DNA of 30,349 nt from CAZHDB01 sp964531225 (lineage in GTDB: Archaea > Thermoproteota > Thermoprotei_A > Sulfolobales > Desulfurococcaceae): NCBI GenBank assembly GCA_964531225.1, contig CAZHDB010000019.1, positions 1 through 30,349 on the forward strand, read 5' to 3'. Position 1 is the first letter of the stretch, and every line of letters starts with the position of its first letter. Of the stretch, positions 7,601 to 14,366 are shown piece after piece. The position numbers and the translations under genes were made by a program. The notes below the pieces were generated by a model. It had not been told where the DNA came from. It did not search any database and was given only the letters and a program-made list of their open reading frames with translations.

Positions 7601-8831
7601 CCTTTCCACCTTCAAGTTTCTTAACAACTAATTCTTCAACAAATTTTTCAAGAACATCCAATGGACCGAATCTTATACTTAATAGTGTTGTTCTACCGCG
7701 CTGCCCCTTTCCACTAGTTCGTGCATCAACTATTGATGCTCTCTTAAGATTCATAACATATTCATAAACTTGGGTATGTTTTCTTGGCTGTTCACCTAAT
7801 GTTTCACATAACATAATGTATTCTTTTTCAACTTCTCCGATCTTTACATATGGTTGGCCGCTTCTTCTCAAAACCCTTATTGTAGCCCACAATAATATGA
7901 GTTCGTGGGGAGGCAGGTAATATATTGCCTCGGATATATTCACTATATCAGAACTTACAACTGATACAGCTTTTCTAACATGTTCTATATTAACCTTCAT
8001 TGAATCTTCTTTTTCAGCTGCTTCACCAGCCAGCATAAGGATTTCTAATGCAAGACGGGCATTACCGTCTCCGCCTTTATCTATTCCTACAATATCGGCT
8101 ATATAGCGTAATACATCCTCATCTACCACATCTTCGTAGAATGCTTGTTTAGCTCTATACAATAATATATCGTATAGCTCATCGCTCGTATACGGATTGA
8201 ATTTGATAATATGTTTTAGTAGATAGCTTTCAGTAGCACTATCAAGTAGAGTGAGACTTGCAGTACTCTTTGTGATAAAGATAAAGTTTAATCTCTTAAT
8301 CATGTCAGAATAATCATCGTATGTTCTAACAAGAAAATATACTGCATCTTTACCAGCTATACGTGCAAAGTAGTCAAACTCATCTAAGGTGATAATAGCA
8401 TATACATCAGTTTCATCTAGATGACTCAATATAGCTGTATACATTTCCCAAACAGATAATCCCCTACTAGGCAGTGGGACATTAAGTTGACGAGCTATAT
8501 CAAGTACAACATTGTATAACTGTCTATTCCTATGACAATTTATATGAATATAGCGTATGTTTATACCTTGTTGTCGAGCTAATCTAGTAAAGTCTCTACC
8601 AAAGATCCTTGCAGTCGCTGTTTTACCAGTACCTGTACTACCGACAATTAATACTCTTTGAGAGAAACTGCCTGGACTAGAAATTAAATGTCTGAAGTTA
8701 GATACTAATTCACGGAGTTGAGCTTCTCTATGAGGCAATTTGTCCGGTAGGAATTCTGGTGCAAGACTTTCCTTACCTTTAAAGATCGATGGCTTACTTA
8801 ATTCATCCCTAATAATCTCCCACGCAACCAT
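7587..8831 (-). CDS. cdc6: Replication initiator Orc1/Cdc6
   Basis: Origin-binding initiator ATPase of archaea, 414 residues. AAA+ motifs are clear: Walker A GSTGTGKT (64-71), Walker B ITLDEFD (147-153), a sensor region FIFITKS, and GNARLALEILMLAGEAAE, the usual sensor 2 segment. The C-terminal region contains a winged helix (about 310-400: YVKIGEVEKEYIMLCETLG, YEYVMNLKRASIV). ATG start, with a TATA box TTTATAAATA on the coding strand 27 nt upstream, implying a nearly leaderless mRNA. It overlaps the winged-helix gene at its 3' end and lies downstream of the THUMP gene on the same strand. No origin recognition boxes of the known crenarchaeal type are evident in the 72-bp upstream gap. Confidence 0.95.
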   Translation of the reverse strand: MVAWEIIRDELSKPSIFKGKESLAPEFLPDKLPHREAQLRELVSNFRHLISSPGSFSQRVLIVGSTGTGKTATARIFGRDFTRLARQQGINIRYIHINCHRNRQLYNVVLDIARQLNVPLPSRGLSVWEMYTAILSHLDETDVYAIITLDEFDYFARIAGKDAVYFLVRTYDDYSDMIKRLNFIFITKSTASLTLLDSATESYLLKHIIKFNPYTSDELYDILLYRAKQAFYEDVVDEDVLRYIADIVGIDKGGDGNARLALEILMLAGEAAEKEDSMKVNIEHVRKAVSVVSSDIVNISEAIYYLPPHELILLWATIRVLRRSGQPYVKIGEVEKEYIMLCETLGEQPRKHTQVYEYVMNLKRASIVDARTSGKGQRGRTTLLSIRFGPLDVLEKFVEELVVKKLEGGKVGSR

Positions 8832-8858
8832 TAGTTTCAGCCCACTACTTACTATGGG

Positions 8859-8868
8859 TATTTATAAA
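8859..8868 (-). promoter_or_regulatory. TATA box of orc1/cdc6
   Basis: Reads TTTATAAATA on the minus strand, 27 nt upstream of the ATG, ideal spacing for a leaderless transcript. It indicates that orc1/cdc6 has its own promoter although the THUMP gene lies upstream in the same direction. Confidence 0.55.
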
Positions 8869-8903
8869 GCGGTTATTAGATTAAAAAGAATTCTGCCTAT
8901 CAC

Positions 8904-9395
8904 TCAAGTAATACGATCTTCGCCGCTTCTAAGATACGAAATACCTATAAGATCGTTTACCCCCTCAATATAAATACAATAATTAGATCTATTATCTATT
9001 TTAATACCCTTCGCCAAGAGGTACTTCTTTAATTCATTCCATAAATCACTACTTAAACCCCTAATTCCCCTAATCCTGATCTTCAAACATACGCTACTAA
9101 TATTGGGTGGAATTATGTCTCCAACATTTTTCAATATATCAACTATAGATGCTTTAGATACTTTGAGTATAGGTACAATCCTCTTTACAAACCCATATTC
9201 ACGGGATCTTAATTTTTTAAATGCATCCATAGAATCAAGCTGGGTATAGACTATAAGAACGCCCTTATGCCCAGTCCTAATTATCTTCAAAGATTGATCA
9301 TAAATATATAAGACATTACCTACTTCTTCTTCACAAATCTCTTCATTACCCGGAGCACAAGTTACGACTAAAATACCTGTATTTAAATTAACCAC
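8904..9395 (-). CDS. THUMP-domain RNA-binding protein (Tan1-like)
   Basis: About 163 residues. The N-terminal part begins ILVVTCAPGNEEICEEEVGN, typical of THUMP proteins. The C-terminal THUMP core is visible as VCLKIRIRGIRGLSSDLWNE, then the YCIYIEGVNDLIGISYL strand-helix. THUMP domains bind tRNA in 4-thiouridine synthase, tRNA methyltransferases and the Tan1 partner of the tRNA N4-acetylcytidine enzyme. No catalytic domain is attached, so it is probably an adaptor of a tRNA-modifying enzyme. I choose GTG (9393-9395) as start. The same GTGGTTAA overlap of 8 nt with the upstream ubiquitin-like gene recurs at ttuB-ttuA in this window; a TTG at 9404 is the alternative. Coupling to a sulfur-carrier-like gene is noteworthy. 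Confidence 0.75.
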   Translation of the reverse strand: MVNLNTGILVVTCAPGNEEICEEEVGNVLYIYDQSLKIIRTGHKGVLIVYTQLDSMDAFKKLRSREYGFVKRIVPILKVSKASIVDILKNVGDIIPPNISSVCLKIRIRGIRGLSSDLWNELKKYLLAKGIKIDNRSNYCIYIEGVNDLIGISYLRSGEDRIT

Positions 9396-9657
9396 CTGAA
9401 ACAAGCGGTGCTAATTCAATAACATCTCCGTCCTTTAATACATAGGATCCGTTATTTACTGACTGGCCATTTACAATTACACTAATACTGGAATTATTAG
9501 TAAATGCATTATCAAGATATTTGCTTAATCCATTTATTCTTCTCTTTATTTCTTCAAAAACATCTGCAATAGTAGCTCCATCTTTAATCTCTAGAGTTAA
9601 CTCATTTGTACCACTCTTTTCCTTAAGCCACAGTAAAAAACGAACAGTAACCTTCAT
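9388..9657 (-). CDS. Ubiquitin-like/MoaD-like sulfur carrier or protein modifier
   Basis: An 89-residue beta-grasp protein. It opens with KVTVRFLLWLKEKSG, contains DGATIADVFEEIKRR, and ends with the hallmark YVLKDGDVIELAPLVSGG. The terminal Gly-Gly allows adenylation by an E1-like enzyme (MoeB/UbaA) and thiocarboxylate formation. It could be a second MoaD for molybdopterin/tungstopterin, a tRNA-thiolation carrier, or a SAMP-type modifier. Because the overlapping downstream gene encodes a THUMP RNA-binding protein, I favour a tRNA-modification role. ATG start (9655-9657). A true MoaD linked to MoaE lies 1.7 kb away, arguing that this copy has a separate job. Confidence 0.85.
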   Translation of the reverse strand: MKVTVRFLLWLKEKSGTNELTLEIKDGATIADVFEEIKRRINGLSKYLDNAFTNNSSISVIVNGQSVNNGSYVLKDGDVIELAPLVSGG

Positions 9658-9717
9658 TATTTAGTCCCCATTGAATAGGAATAAGCATATAGAGTTATTA
9701 ATATTTTCTAAATAATA

Positions 9718-9726
9718 GCTTATAAG
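9718..9726 (+). promoter_or_regulatory. TATA-like promoter of the caspase-like gene
   Basis: GCTTATAAG lies about 28 nt upstream of the TTG start at 9755, in the 97-bp divergent gap with the MoaD-like gene. Confidence 0.4.
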
Positions 9727-9754
9727 TAACTATAGTACTGGGAGATGTGATTGA

Positions 9755-10600
9755 TTGATTAATATAAATAGAAAAAGATTCTATATAGCTATATCACTAA
9801 TTATCCTATTATTTATAATTATTACTCTACTATACATACAATGGCCCATTCCTAATCCTCCAACTAATTCTTCAACAAATATACCCACTACAACTTCTCC
9901 GCAGATACATAGGGTATTAATATATGATTCTCTTGCAAGAGAATATCCAAATGTTACTGCGATCAAGGTTCTGAAGAATATGTTTAATGAATACGGATAC
10001 GAAGTAGATGTCTACATAGGTATGAATGCTACATTAGATCCCTTACTTAATCTTGACAAATACAGTATAATTATACTGAGAGCCCATGGAGCATATAATT
10101 CCGATCCTTCAGTAAATAAGCCTTTAGGTTCATACGTATACACAGGGATTTACATAGATGAGGCCATTGAGATATATGGAAAGGATTATATAGATTATAT
10201 GATGAATAATAATATGATCGTTTTAGGAGTTATTCCTCCCCCAGGAGCAACATTAACAAAAGAATTAATTAATAGACTGCCTAAATATATTGTAGTTAGC
10301 CCATTATTCTTTATCAAAAATATTAAAGAGTTGCATGGAAGCATAGTTATCTTTACAGGATGCTATGGATTCAATGATAATAGACTTGCAAAGATCTTTG
10401 TAGAGAAGGGGGCGGAAGCATATATTAGTTTTAAGGGAAATGTAACGTGGTCTCATGGAGATGCCGTTTTAGAAGCACTTATGAGAACCTATCTAGCTAC
10501 TCACAACATATCCGAAGCCTATTATTCATTAAACGATAAATTAAAAATGGATCTAATTACAGGAGCTGAGTTAAAAATCTTTTTGAAAGAACAGCATTAA
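9755..10600 (+). CDS. Membrane-anchored protein with caspase-like (clan CD) fold
   Basis: Codes for 281 residues. A hydrophobic segment at about 9-28 behind the basic head NRKRF forms a signal anchor. It is followed by a Pro/Thr/Ser-rich linker (31-50), so the rest should face outside. The outer domain has an alpha/beta pattern with a His in LRAHGAY (His111) after a beta strand and a Cys in VIFTGCYGF (Cys203) after another. A GAEAYISF strand and a SHGDAVLEALM helix follow. This order of HG and TGCYG elements resembles the His-Cys dyad of caspase, CHAT and clostripain-type cysteine peptidases. The assignment rests on motif reading alone and no substrate can be inferred. TTG start with GGGAG upstream. 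Monocistronic. Confidence 0.6.
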   Translation: MININRKRFYIAISLIILLFIIITLLYIQWPIPNPPTNSSTNIPTTTSPQIHRVLIYDSLAREYPNVTAIKVLKNMFNEYGYEVDVYIGMNATLDPLLNLDKYSIIILRAHGAYNSDPSVNKPLGSYVYTGIYIDEAIEIYGKDYIDYMMNNNMIVLGVIPPPGATLTKELINRLPKYIVVSPLFFIKNIKELHGSIVIFTGCYGFNDNRLAKIFVEKGAEAYISFKGNVTWSHGDAVLEALMRTYLATHNISEAYYSLNDKLKMDLITGAELKIFLKEQH

Positions 10601-10902
10601 TAATCTAAATTAGGTATACAATTAAAACCGCAGGGATAGTGCTAAAGAATGTTTTACAAGGATCCCTTCTCTCTGATCAATTGTTTGTCCAGCAAGACAT
10701 TACCTATAATTATTAATAAAAACGAATAATAATATAAAATTTCATACACGATTAAATACTCTGCTCAATAATCCGCGAAGTAGTATCTACAACTCATATC
10801 CGTATGAATAAAACAATAACAACCTATAAAATCAGCCGCAGGGAAGTGAGCGGCATCCCCACATGGGTTATTCGATGCAGGTTTCATCATCAACTATAAC
10901 CT
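10601..10902. other. 302-bp noncoding region
   Basis: No credible reading frame. Two copies of the 9-mer CCGCAGGGA occur on the plus strand (10628-10636 and 10836-10844), each followed by an AGTG within five bases. The first is followed by an AGGGAT/ATCCCT inverted repeat (10632-10637 with 10662-10667). The second sits in a GCCGC/GCGGC stem next to a perfect C box on the minus strand. The middle is very AT-rich. The region could hold small RNAs or a regulatory or replication element; nothing decides between these. Confidence 0.4.
10832..10890 (-). ncRNA. Weak candidate C/D box-like RNA downstream of moaE
   Basis: On the minus strand a perfect C box ATGATGA (10884-10890) and a D box CTGA (10832-10835) bracket 48 nt, giving a 59-nt RNA of typical C/D size. 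Internal D' and C' boxes are poor. A GCCGC/GCGGC stem just before the D box is unusual for a guide RNA. It starts about a dozen bases after the moaE stop, so it could be processed from the moaD-moaE transcript. Confidence 0.2.
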
Positions 10903-11373
10903 CTACAATACTTTACCTTTATTCGTTACTCTCTTTACTCTTTTACCATCTCCGATCACCCAGTATTCTCCGTCCTCTCTTCTCTCAAGCTTAAAGATTG
11001 GTACTTCATGTTTTACTCTCTCCAAGATACGGCTTGCAGTATCAAAAGCATTCTTTCTAGAAATAGCTGTTACAAATATATAGATAGTGGGTTCACCTGG
11101 CTCTATTCTTCCGACTCTATGATATACTTTTACTGAAATAATGCCGGGTCTTCTAGATTCTTCATGTACTATCTCCTTTAACTTAGTAAGAGCATAGGGC
11201 ATATAAGCCTCATAAACAAGTTCTTTGACAATGTGCTCATCAACCCTACCCTTTACAAAACCAATGAATGAGACTAGAGCACCTCCACCTAATGAACTGC
11301 TTTCCTCCATTAATTCCTTAATAACTTTATTAACGTCAATCTTGCCATCAATAATATCTGCTTCAATAACCAT
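10903..11373 (-). CDS. moaE: Molybdopterin synthase large subunit MoaE
   Basis: Catalytic subunit that transfers sulfur from MoaD thiocarboxylate to cyclic pyranopterin monophosphate, giving molybdopterin (used with tungsten in many hyperthermophiles). At 156 residues it has the family pattern: GALVSFIGFVKG, LVYEAYMPYALTKLKEI, VYHRVGRIEPGEPTIYIFVT, then the active-site region AFDTASRILERVKHEVPIFK and ERREDGEYWVIGD. The Lys in VKHEVP and the Lys in PIFKLE match the conserved lysines of MoaE. The ATG overlaps the moaD stop (TAATG). The ribosome binding site is formed by the Gly-Gly codons GGTGGT of moaD. Confidence 0.94.
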   Translation of the reverse strand: MVIEADIIDGKIDVNKVIKELMEESSSLGGGALVSFIGFVKGRVDEHIVKELVYEAYMPYALTKLKEIVHEESRRPGIISVKVYHRVGRIEPGEPTIYIFVTAISRKNAFDTASRILERVKHEVPIFKLERREDGEYWVIGDGKRVKRVTNKGKVL

Positions 11374-11630
11374 TATAAACCACCAGATGCAGGAGGCATT
11401 AAGGCTACTTCATCACCATCCATTAGTTTATAATCCAGACTCTTCTTCTCACCATTGACCAGCACAATTAACTCTATTTCACCAATAATATCTGCTAAGC
11501 CCTTATGGTCATTAGCTAGTTTATTGATTAATTCCCCTAAAGTAGTTCCAAACGGTACTTCTAAATCTATGTGACTTTTTCCAATGACATCCTTTAATAT
11601 CGATAGCGTTTTAATCTTAATTTTAACCAT
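11373..11630 (-). CDS. moaD: Molybdopterin synthase small subunit MoaD
   Basis: Beta-grasp sulfur carrier for molybdopterin synthase. From the ATG at 11628-11630 it is 85 residues (a TTG at 11654 would add eight). I choose the ATG because GGAGG lies 11 nt upstream, inside the longer version. It has VKIKIKTLSILKDVIGKS at the start, FGTTLGELINKLAND in the middle and MDGDEVALMPPASGGL at the end. Canonical MoaD ends exactly at Gly-Gly; here one Leu follows, which would have to be removed before adenylation if the sequence is right. It overlaps moaE by one base. Confidence 0.92.
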   Translation of the reverse strand: MVKIKIKTLSILKDVIGKSHIDLEVPFGTTLGELINKLANDHKGLADIIGEIELIVLVNGEKKSLDYKLMDGDEVALMPPASGGL

Positions 11631-11760
11631 ATTAAGTAATCCCTCCGTATACAATATATTGGTATTTGCGAAAGCTATTATAGGCTATCTAATAGATCCT
11701 AGCTTTTTATTTATTAACGCTGTTATACATATAAGCATTAAAACCGGTTAAGCCATAGTA

Positions 11761-12726
11761 GTGGTTAACTATATGTTGCGGAAGCTGAATTATTATGGCG
11801 AAGTAGAACGGAGAACAGCTATGGAAGAGGATCGCGGAATTCCCTTATTCTGGATAGGATTAGGTATAACGAGTATTTCAGGTCTAACATTATATTTCAT
11901 AGGGATACATGGTATAACTTATTACATTGGATATTTATTACTGGTGATTTCATCAATAATTCTGCTAAGATTTCTCTATAAATTAATTGTTAAAACACGG
12001 GTTACAGTAGATCTGCTAATGGGTATAGCTGGTATCGCTACATGGTACATAGATGCCATTATGGAAGGATTCCTCATATTTACATTATATTCATTATCTG
12101 AAATGATTGAGCATTATGCTGAAAGATATGCAATGAAGAAATTGACTGGATTAATAGAATTATTACCTAGCAGAGTCAGGAAACTAGTTGATGATAAAGT
12201 AGTAGAAGTAGATCTTGATAAAATAGAGGTAGGAGATACTATATTAATAGTACATGGAGAAGTTGTACCAGTAGACGGAGTTCTCCTAGATGATGGAATA
12301 TTTGATACATCTTATATAACTGGCGAACCCTATCCATTTAGTCTTAAAAGAGGAGACTATGTCGAAAGTGGTTATATCAATATAGGTAGAGTTGTAAAGG
12401 TCAGGACTATAAAGAAGCCTTCTGAATCCATGCTTCAATTACTTGTTAGAGAAGCTGAGAAAGCTTTAGAGAAGAAGTCTTCAATACAGCATTTTATCGA
12501 GAGATTTTCTAATCCATATACCTTCATTGTACTTGCATTATTCGGATTAGCATTAGTTTTTGTAGAACCCTATAGGGCATTGGCTATATTGCTAGCTGGA
12601 TGTCCTAGTGCATTCATATTATCATCTGCTACAGCAACAGCATTATCCATAGCACTACTTGCTAGAACTTCTGTCGTAGTTCGTGACGGTATTGTTCTTG
12701 AAAGACTAAAAATGTTAAGACGATAG
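11761..12726 (+). CDS. P1B-type metal ATPase, N-terminal part (membrane and actuator domains)
   Basis: First 321 residues of a heavy-metal P-type ATPase. Four hydrophobic segments lie at about 28-110. The actuator domain contains the phosphatase motif ITGEP (186-190). Two further membrane segments follow, with the metal-site motif CPS in LLAGCPSAF (281-283). P1B pumps normally have CPC, CPH or SPC here, so CPS is unusual. No N-terminal HMA metal-binding domain is present. The frame ends at TAG just after VLERLKMLRR, whereas the family continues LERLKNVKTIVVDKTGT. That expected text is found in the -1 frame, so the stop is due to a frame change at an A5 run (12708-12712). GTG start at 11761; ATG at 11773 is equally possible. 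Confidence 0.85.
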   Translation: MVNYMLRKLNYYGEVERRTAMEEDRGIPLFWIGLGITSISGLTLYFIGIHGITYYIGYLLLVISSIILLRFLYKLIVKTRVTVDLLMGIAGIATWYIDAIMEGFLIFTLYSLSEMIEHYAERYAMKKLTGLIELLPSRVRKLVDDKVVEVDLDKIEVGDTILIVHGEVVPVDGVLLDDGIFDTSYITGEPYPFSLKRGDYVESGYINIGRVVKVRTIKKPSESMLQLLVREAEKALEKKSSIQHFIERFSNPYTFIVLALFGLALVFVEPYRALAILLAGCPSAFILSSATATALSIALLARTSVVVRDGIVLERLKMLRR

Positions 12727-12728
12727 TG
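12708..12728 (+). other. Frame change joining the two halves of the P1B ATPase
   Basis: Reading CTA AAA ATG in frame 0 leads to TAG at 12724-12726. Slipping back one base at the A5 run gives AAA AAT GTT AAG, which encodes the expected KNVKTIVVDKTGT. One extra A in the run would repair the gene to about 616 codons. The second half also has its own GTG overlapping the TAG (TAGTG). The cause may be a sequencing error, a true mutation, or slippage at A AAA A. Confidence 0.75.
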
Positions 12729-13610
12729 GTTGATAAAACTGGTACGTTGACTCTAGGTAAATTAAGAGTTTCTAAAGTTATTCCTTTGGGAAACTTTAAT
12801 GAGAAGGAGATCCTTGAGTTAGCAGGTTCCGTGGCTAGAGCAAGTAATCACCCACTTTCCAGAGCTATTTCGACATATGGAACGTACACTATATCGTACG
12901 CAGAAGAATATCCTGGAAAAGGTGTAAAGGCTACTGTTAATGATTACAATATTGTTATTGGCTCTAAAGACTTTGTAGGCTATAATGATAATGATCTATT
13001 GTGTAAGGCCAATGAAAGATGTGTCTACATTTCAATAAACGATAAACCTGCTGGAATTATATGTCTTACTGAAGAAGTTGATGAAGGTATTAGAAGGATT
13101 GTAAGAGAATTAATTAGTAAAGGCTATAGGATCATTATTGCTAGTGGAGACTCGATTGAAAGGGTTAAGGCAATAGCCGAATATTTAGGTATAAAAGAAT
13201 ATCATAGCTCACTTAAACCAGATGATAAAAAGAAGTTAGTCCATAATTTAAGAAAGAAATACGGCTTGGTAGCCATGGTTGGCGATGGAGTTAATGATAT
13301 AGAAGCATTAGCATCAGCTGATGTAGGTATAGCTGTTGGTAGTCTAAGCGTTGTAGCAAACATATCAAATATCGTATTGACTAGAGGTTTCTATAGTCTT
13401 CCTTTTGTCATCGGATTTTCAAAGAGATACTATAAAGCACTTATATTAGCTATAGCCTTAGCTTTAATAGTTAAGCTAGGTACCATGATGTCTGGCCTAA
13501 TGGGGTTACTACCCTTATGGGCTATTGTGGGAGTGGGAGATGATGGCTCGACATTATTATCATTTCTACTAATAATATCTCTTGTACTAGGATATTTTAG
13601 AAGGGACTAA
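12726..13610 (+). CDS. P1B-type metal ATPase, C-terminal part (P- and N-domains, last membrane helices)
   Basis: The remaining 294 residues of the metal pump. They begin at the phosphorylation motif DKTGTLTLG (Asp3 is the phosphorylated residue). The nucleotide domain has the P1B signature SNHPLSRAI. The hinge motif MVGDGVND lies at 184-191. Two or three membrane helices follow, with GVGDDGSTLLSFL near the end. Zn/Cd-type P1B-2 pumps have a conserved Asp at this position, so zinc-type specificity is possible, but the CPS motif in the other half makes this uncertain. No further stops or gaps are seen, so apart from the single frame change the gene looks intact. It overlaps the convergent DUF447 gene by 4 nt at the stop codons. 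Confidence 0.85.
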   Translation: MVDKTGTLTLGKLRVSKVIPLGNFNEKEILELAGSVARASNHPLSRAISTYGTYTISYAEEYPGKGVKATVNDYNIVIGSKDFVGYNDNDLLCKANERCVYISINDKPAGIICLTEEVDEGIRRIVRELISKGYRIIIASGDSIERVKAIAEYLGIKEYHSSLKPDDKKKLVHNLRKKYGLVAMVGDGVNDIEALASADVGIAVGSLSVVANISNIVLTRGFYSLPFVIGFSKRYYKALILAIALALIVKLGTMMSGLMGLLPLWAIVGVGDDGSTLLSFLLIISLVLGYFRRD

Positions 13611-14296
13611 CCATAGTTTTGCTTGTATTTCTCAATTGAACGATCAAGTACGTCCTTGATAATTTTTCTATGTATACGCCTACTACTGCTTCGATATACT
13701 ATGTTGGTAAAGAACTTAATCATTTCAATATATTTACTTGCTAAATCCTTACTTACATACTGTAATTTGGTATAGTAGACCAAGGCTTCAATTATTGCAA
13801 ATGCAGCTCTATTATATACTCTTGGCTGTTTACGCTTGATCACAGCATTTACAGGAACCATATAAACCATGATATAGTCTCTATACCTGTCTATTCTCGA
13901 CACCTTAGTAGCAATATATGCATCACATGTTCTTATATGGGGAAATCCATTAGAATATACTACTTTATCCATTAAAACATCCTTATTAAATATGGCATAA
14001 TAAAATAGTATTGGATCATTACATATATTGATTGAAATATTACTATAACCAAGGTCCATTACGGAAGTATACATTGATGAACCTTTATAGATCCTAGCAT
14101 AAAGTAATTGTCCATTAAATAGTACTCCAAGAGGCATTATAGAACCAATACTATAATCCTTATAAGAGATAGCTATTGTCTCGCCATAAACCCATTTATT
14201 AAAACCCAGCTTTTTAATAACCTTGACTATTGTATCCAAGTACTTCACCATCATATGTAATATATGTACTATAGTAATTCCATGTGTAGAGATCAA
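13607..14296 (-). CDS. DUF447 family protein (flavin-nucleotide-binding-like)
   Basis: 229 residues. The N-terminal half matches DUF447: LGFNKWVYGETIAIS, then SIMPLGVLFNGQLLYARIYKGSSMYTS, an N-rich strand and NDPILFYYAIF. This domain resembles split-barrel FMN-binding proteins. The C-terminal half (about 150-229) is helical and basic (SSSRRIHRKIIKDVLDR). DUF447 members are found in archaea, and in methylotrophs among the archaeal-type tetrahydromethanopterin genes; the exact reaction is not established. Here it is divergent from mptE and belongs to the same pterin gene cluster, consistent with such a role. Its stop overlaps the end of the convergent metal ATPase gene. Family call fairly firm, function open. 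Confidence 0.7.
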   Translation of the reverse strand: MISTHGITIVHILHMMVKYLDTIVKVIKKLGFNKWVYGETIAISYKDYSIGSIMPLGVLFNGQLLYARIYKGSSMYTSVMDLGYSNISINICNDPILFYYAIFNKDVLMDKVVYSNGFPHIRTCDAYIATKVSRIDRYRDYIMVYMVPVNAVIKRKQPRVYNRAAFAIIEALVYYTKLQYVSKDLASKYIEMIKFFTNIVYRSSSRRIHRKIIKDVLDRSIEKYKQNYG

Positions 14297-14366
14297 TTAA
14301 CTCTATAATAACCATTTCATATATCTAGAAAATAGGTATACATAACTATTAGAGAGATGAAGCATA

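Noticed and set aside
8832..8903. Replication origin beside orc1/cdc6
   Set aside because: Archaeal origins often adjoin this gene, but the 72-bp gap is taken by a TATA box and shows no ORB-like repeats or extended unwinding element.
10863..10872. CCCA/TGGG inverted repeat near 10858-10867 as a hairpin terminator
   Set aside because: The loop would be two bases, too small for an RNA hairpin, and no T-run follows.
10861..10890. tRNA T-arm-like string GGGTTATTCGATGC
   Set aside because: No acceptor, D or anticodon stems can be built around it; not a tRNA.
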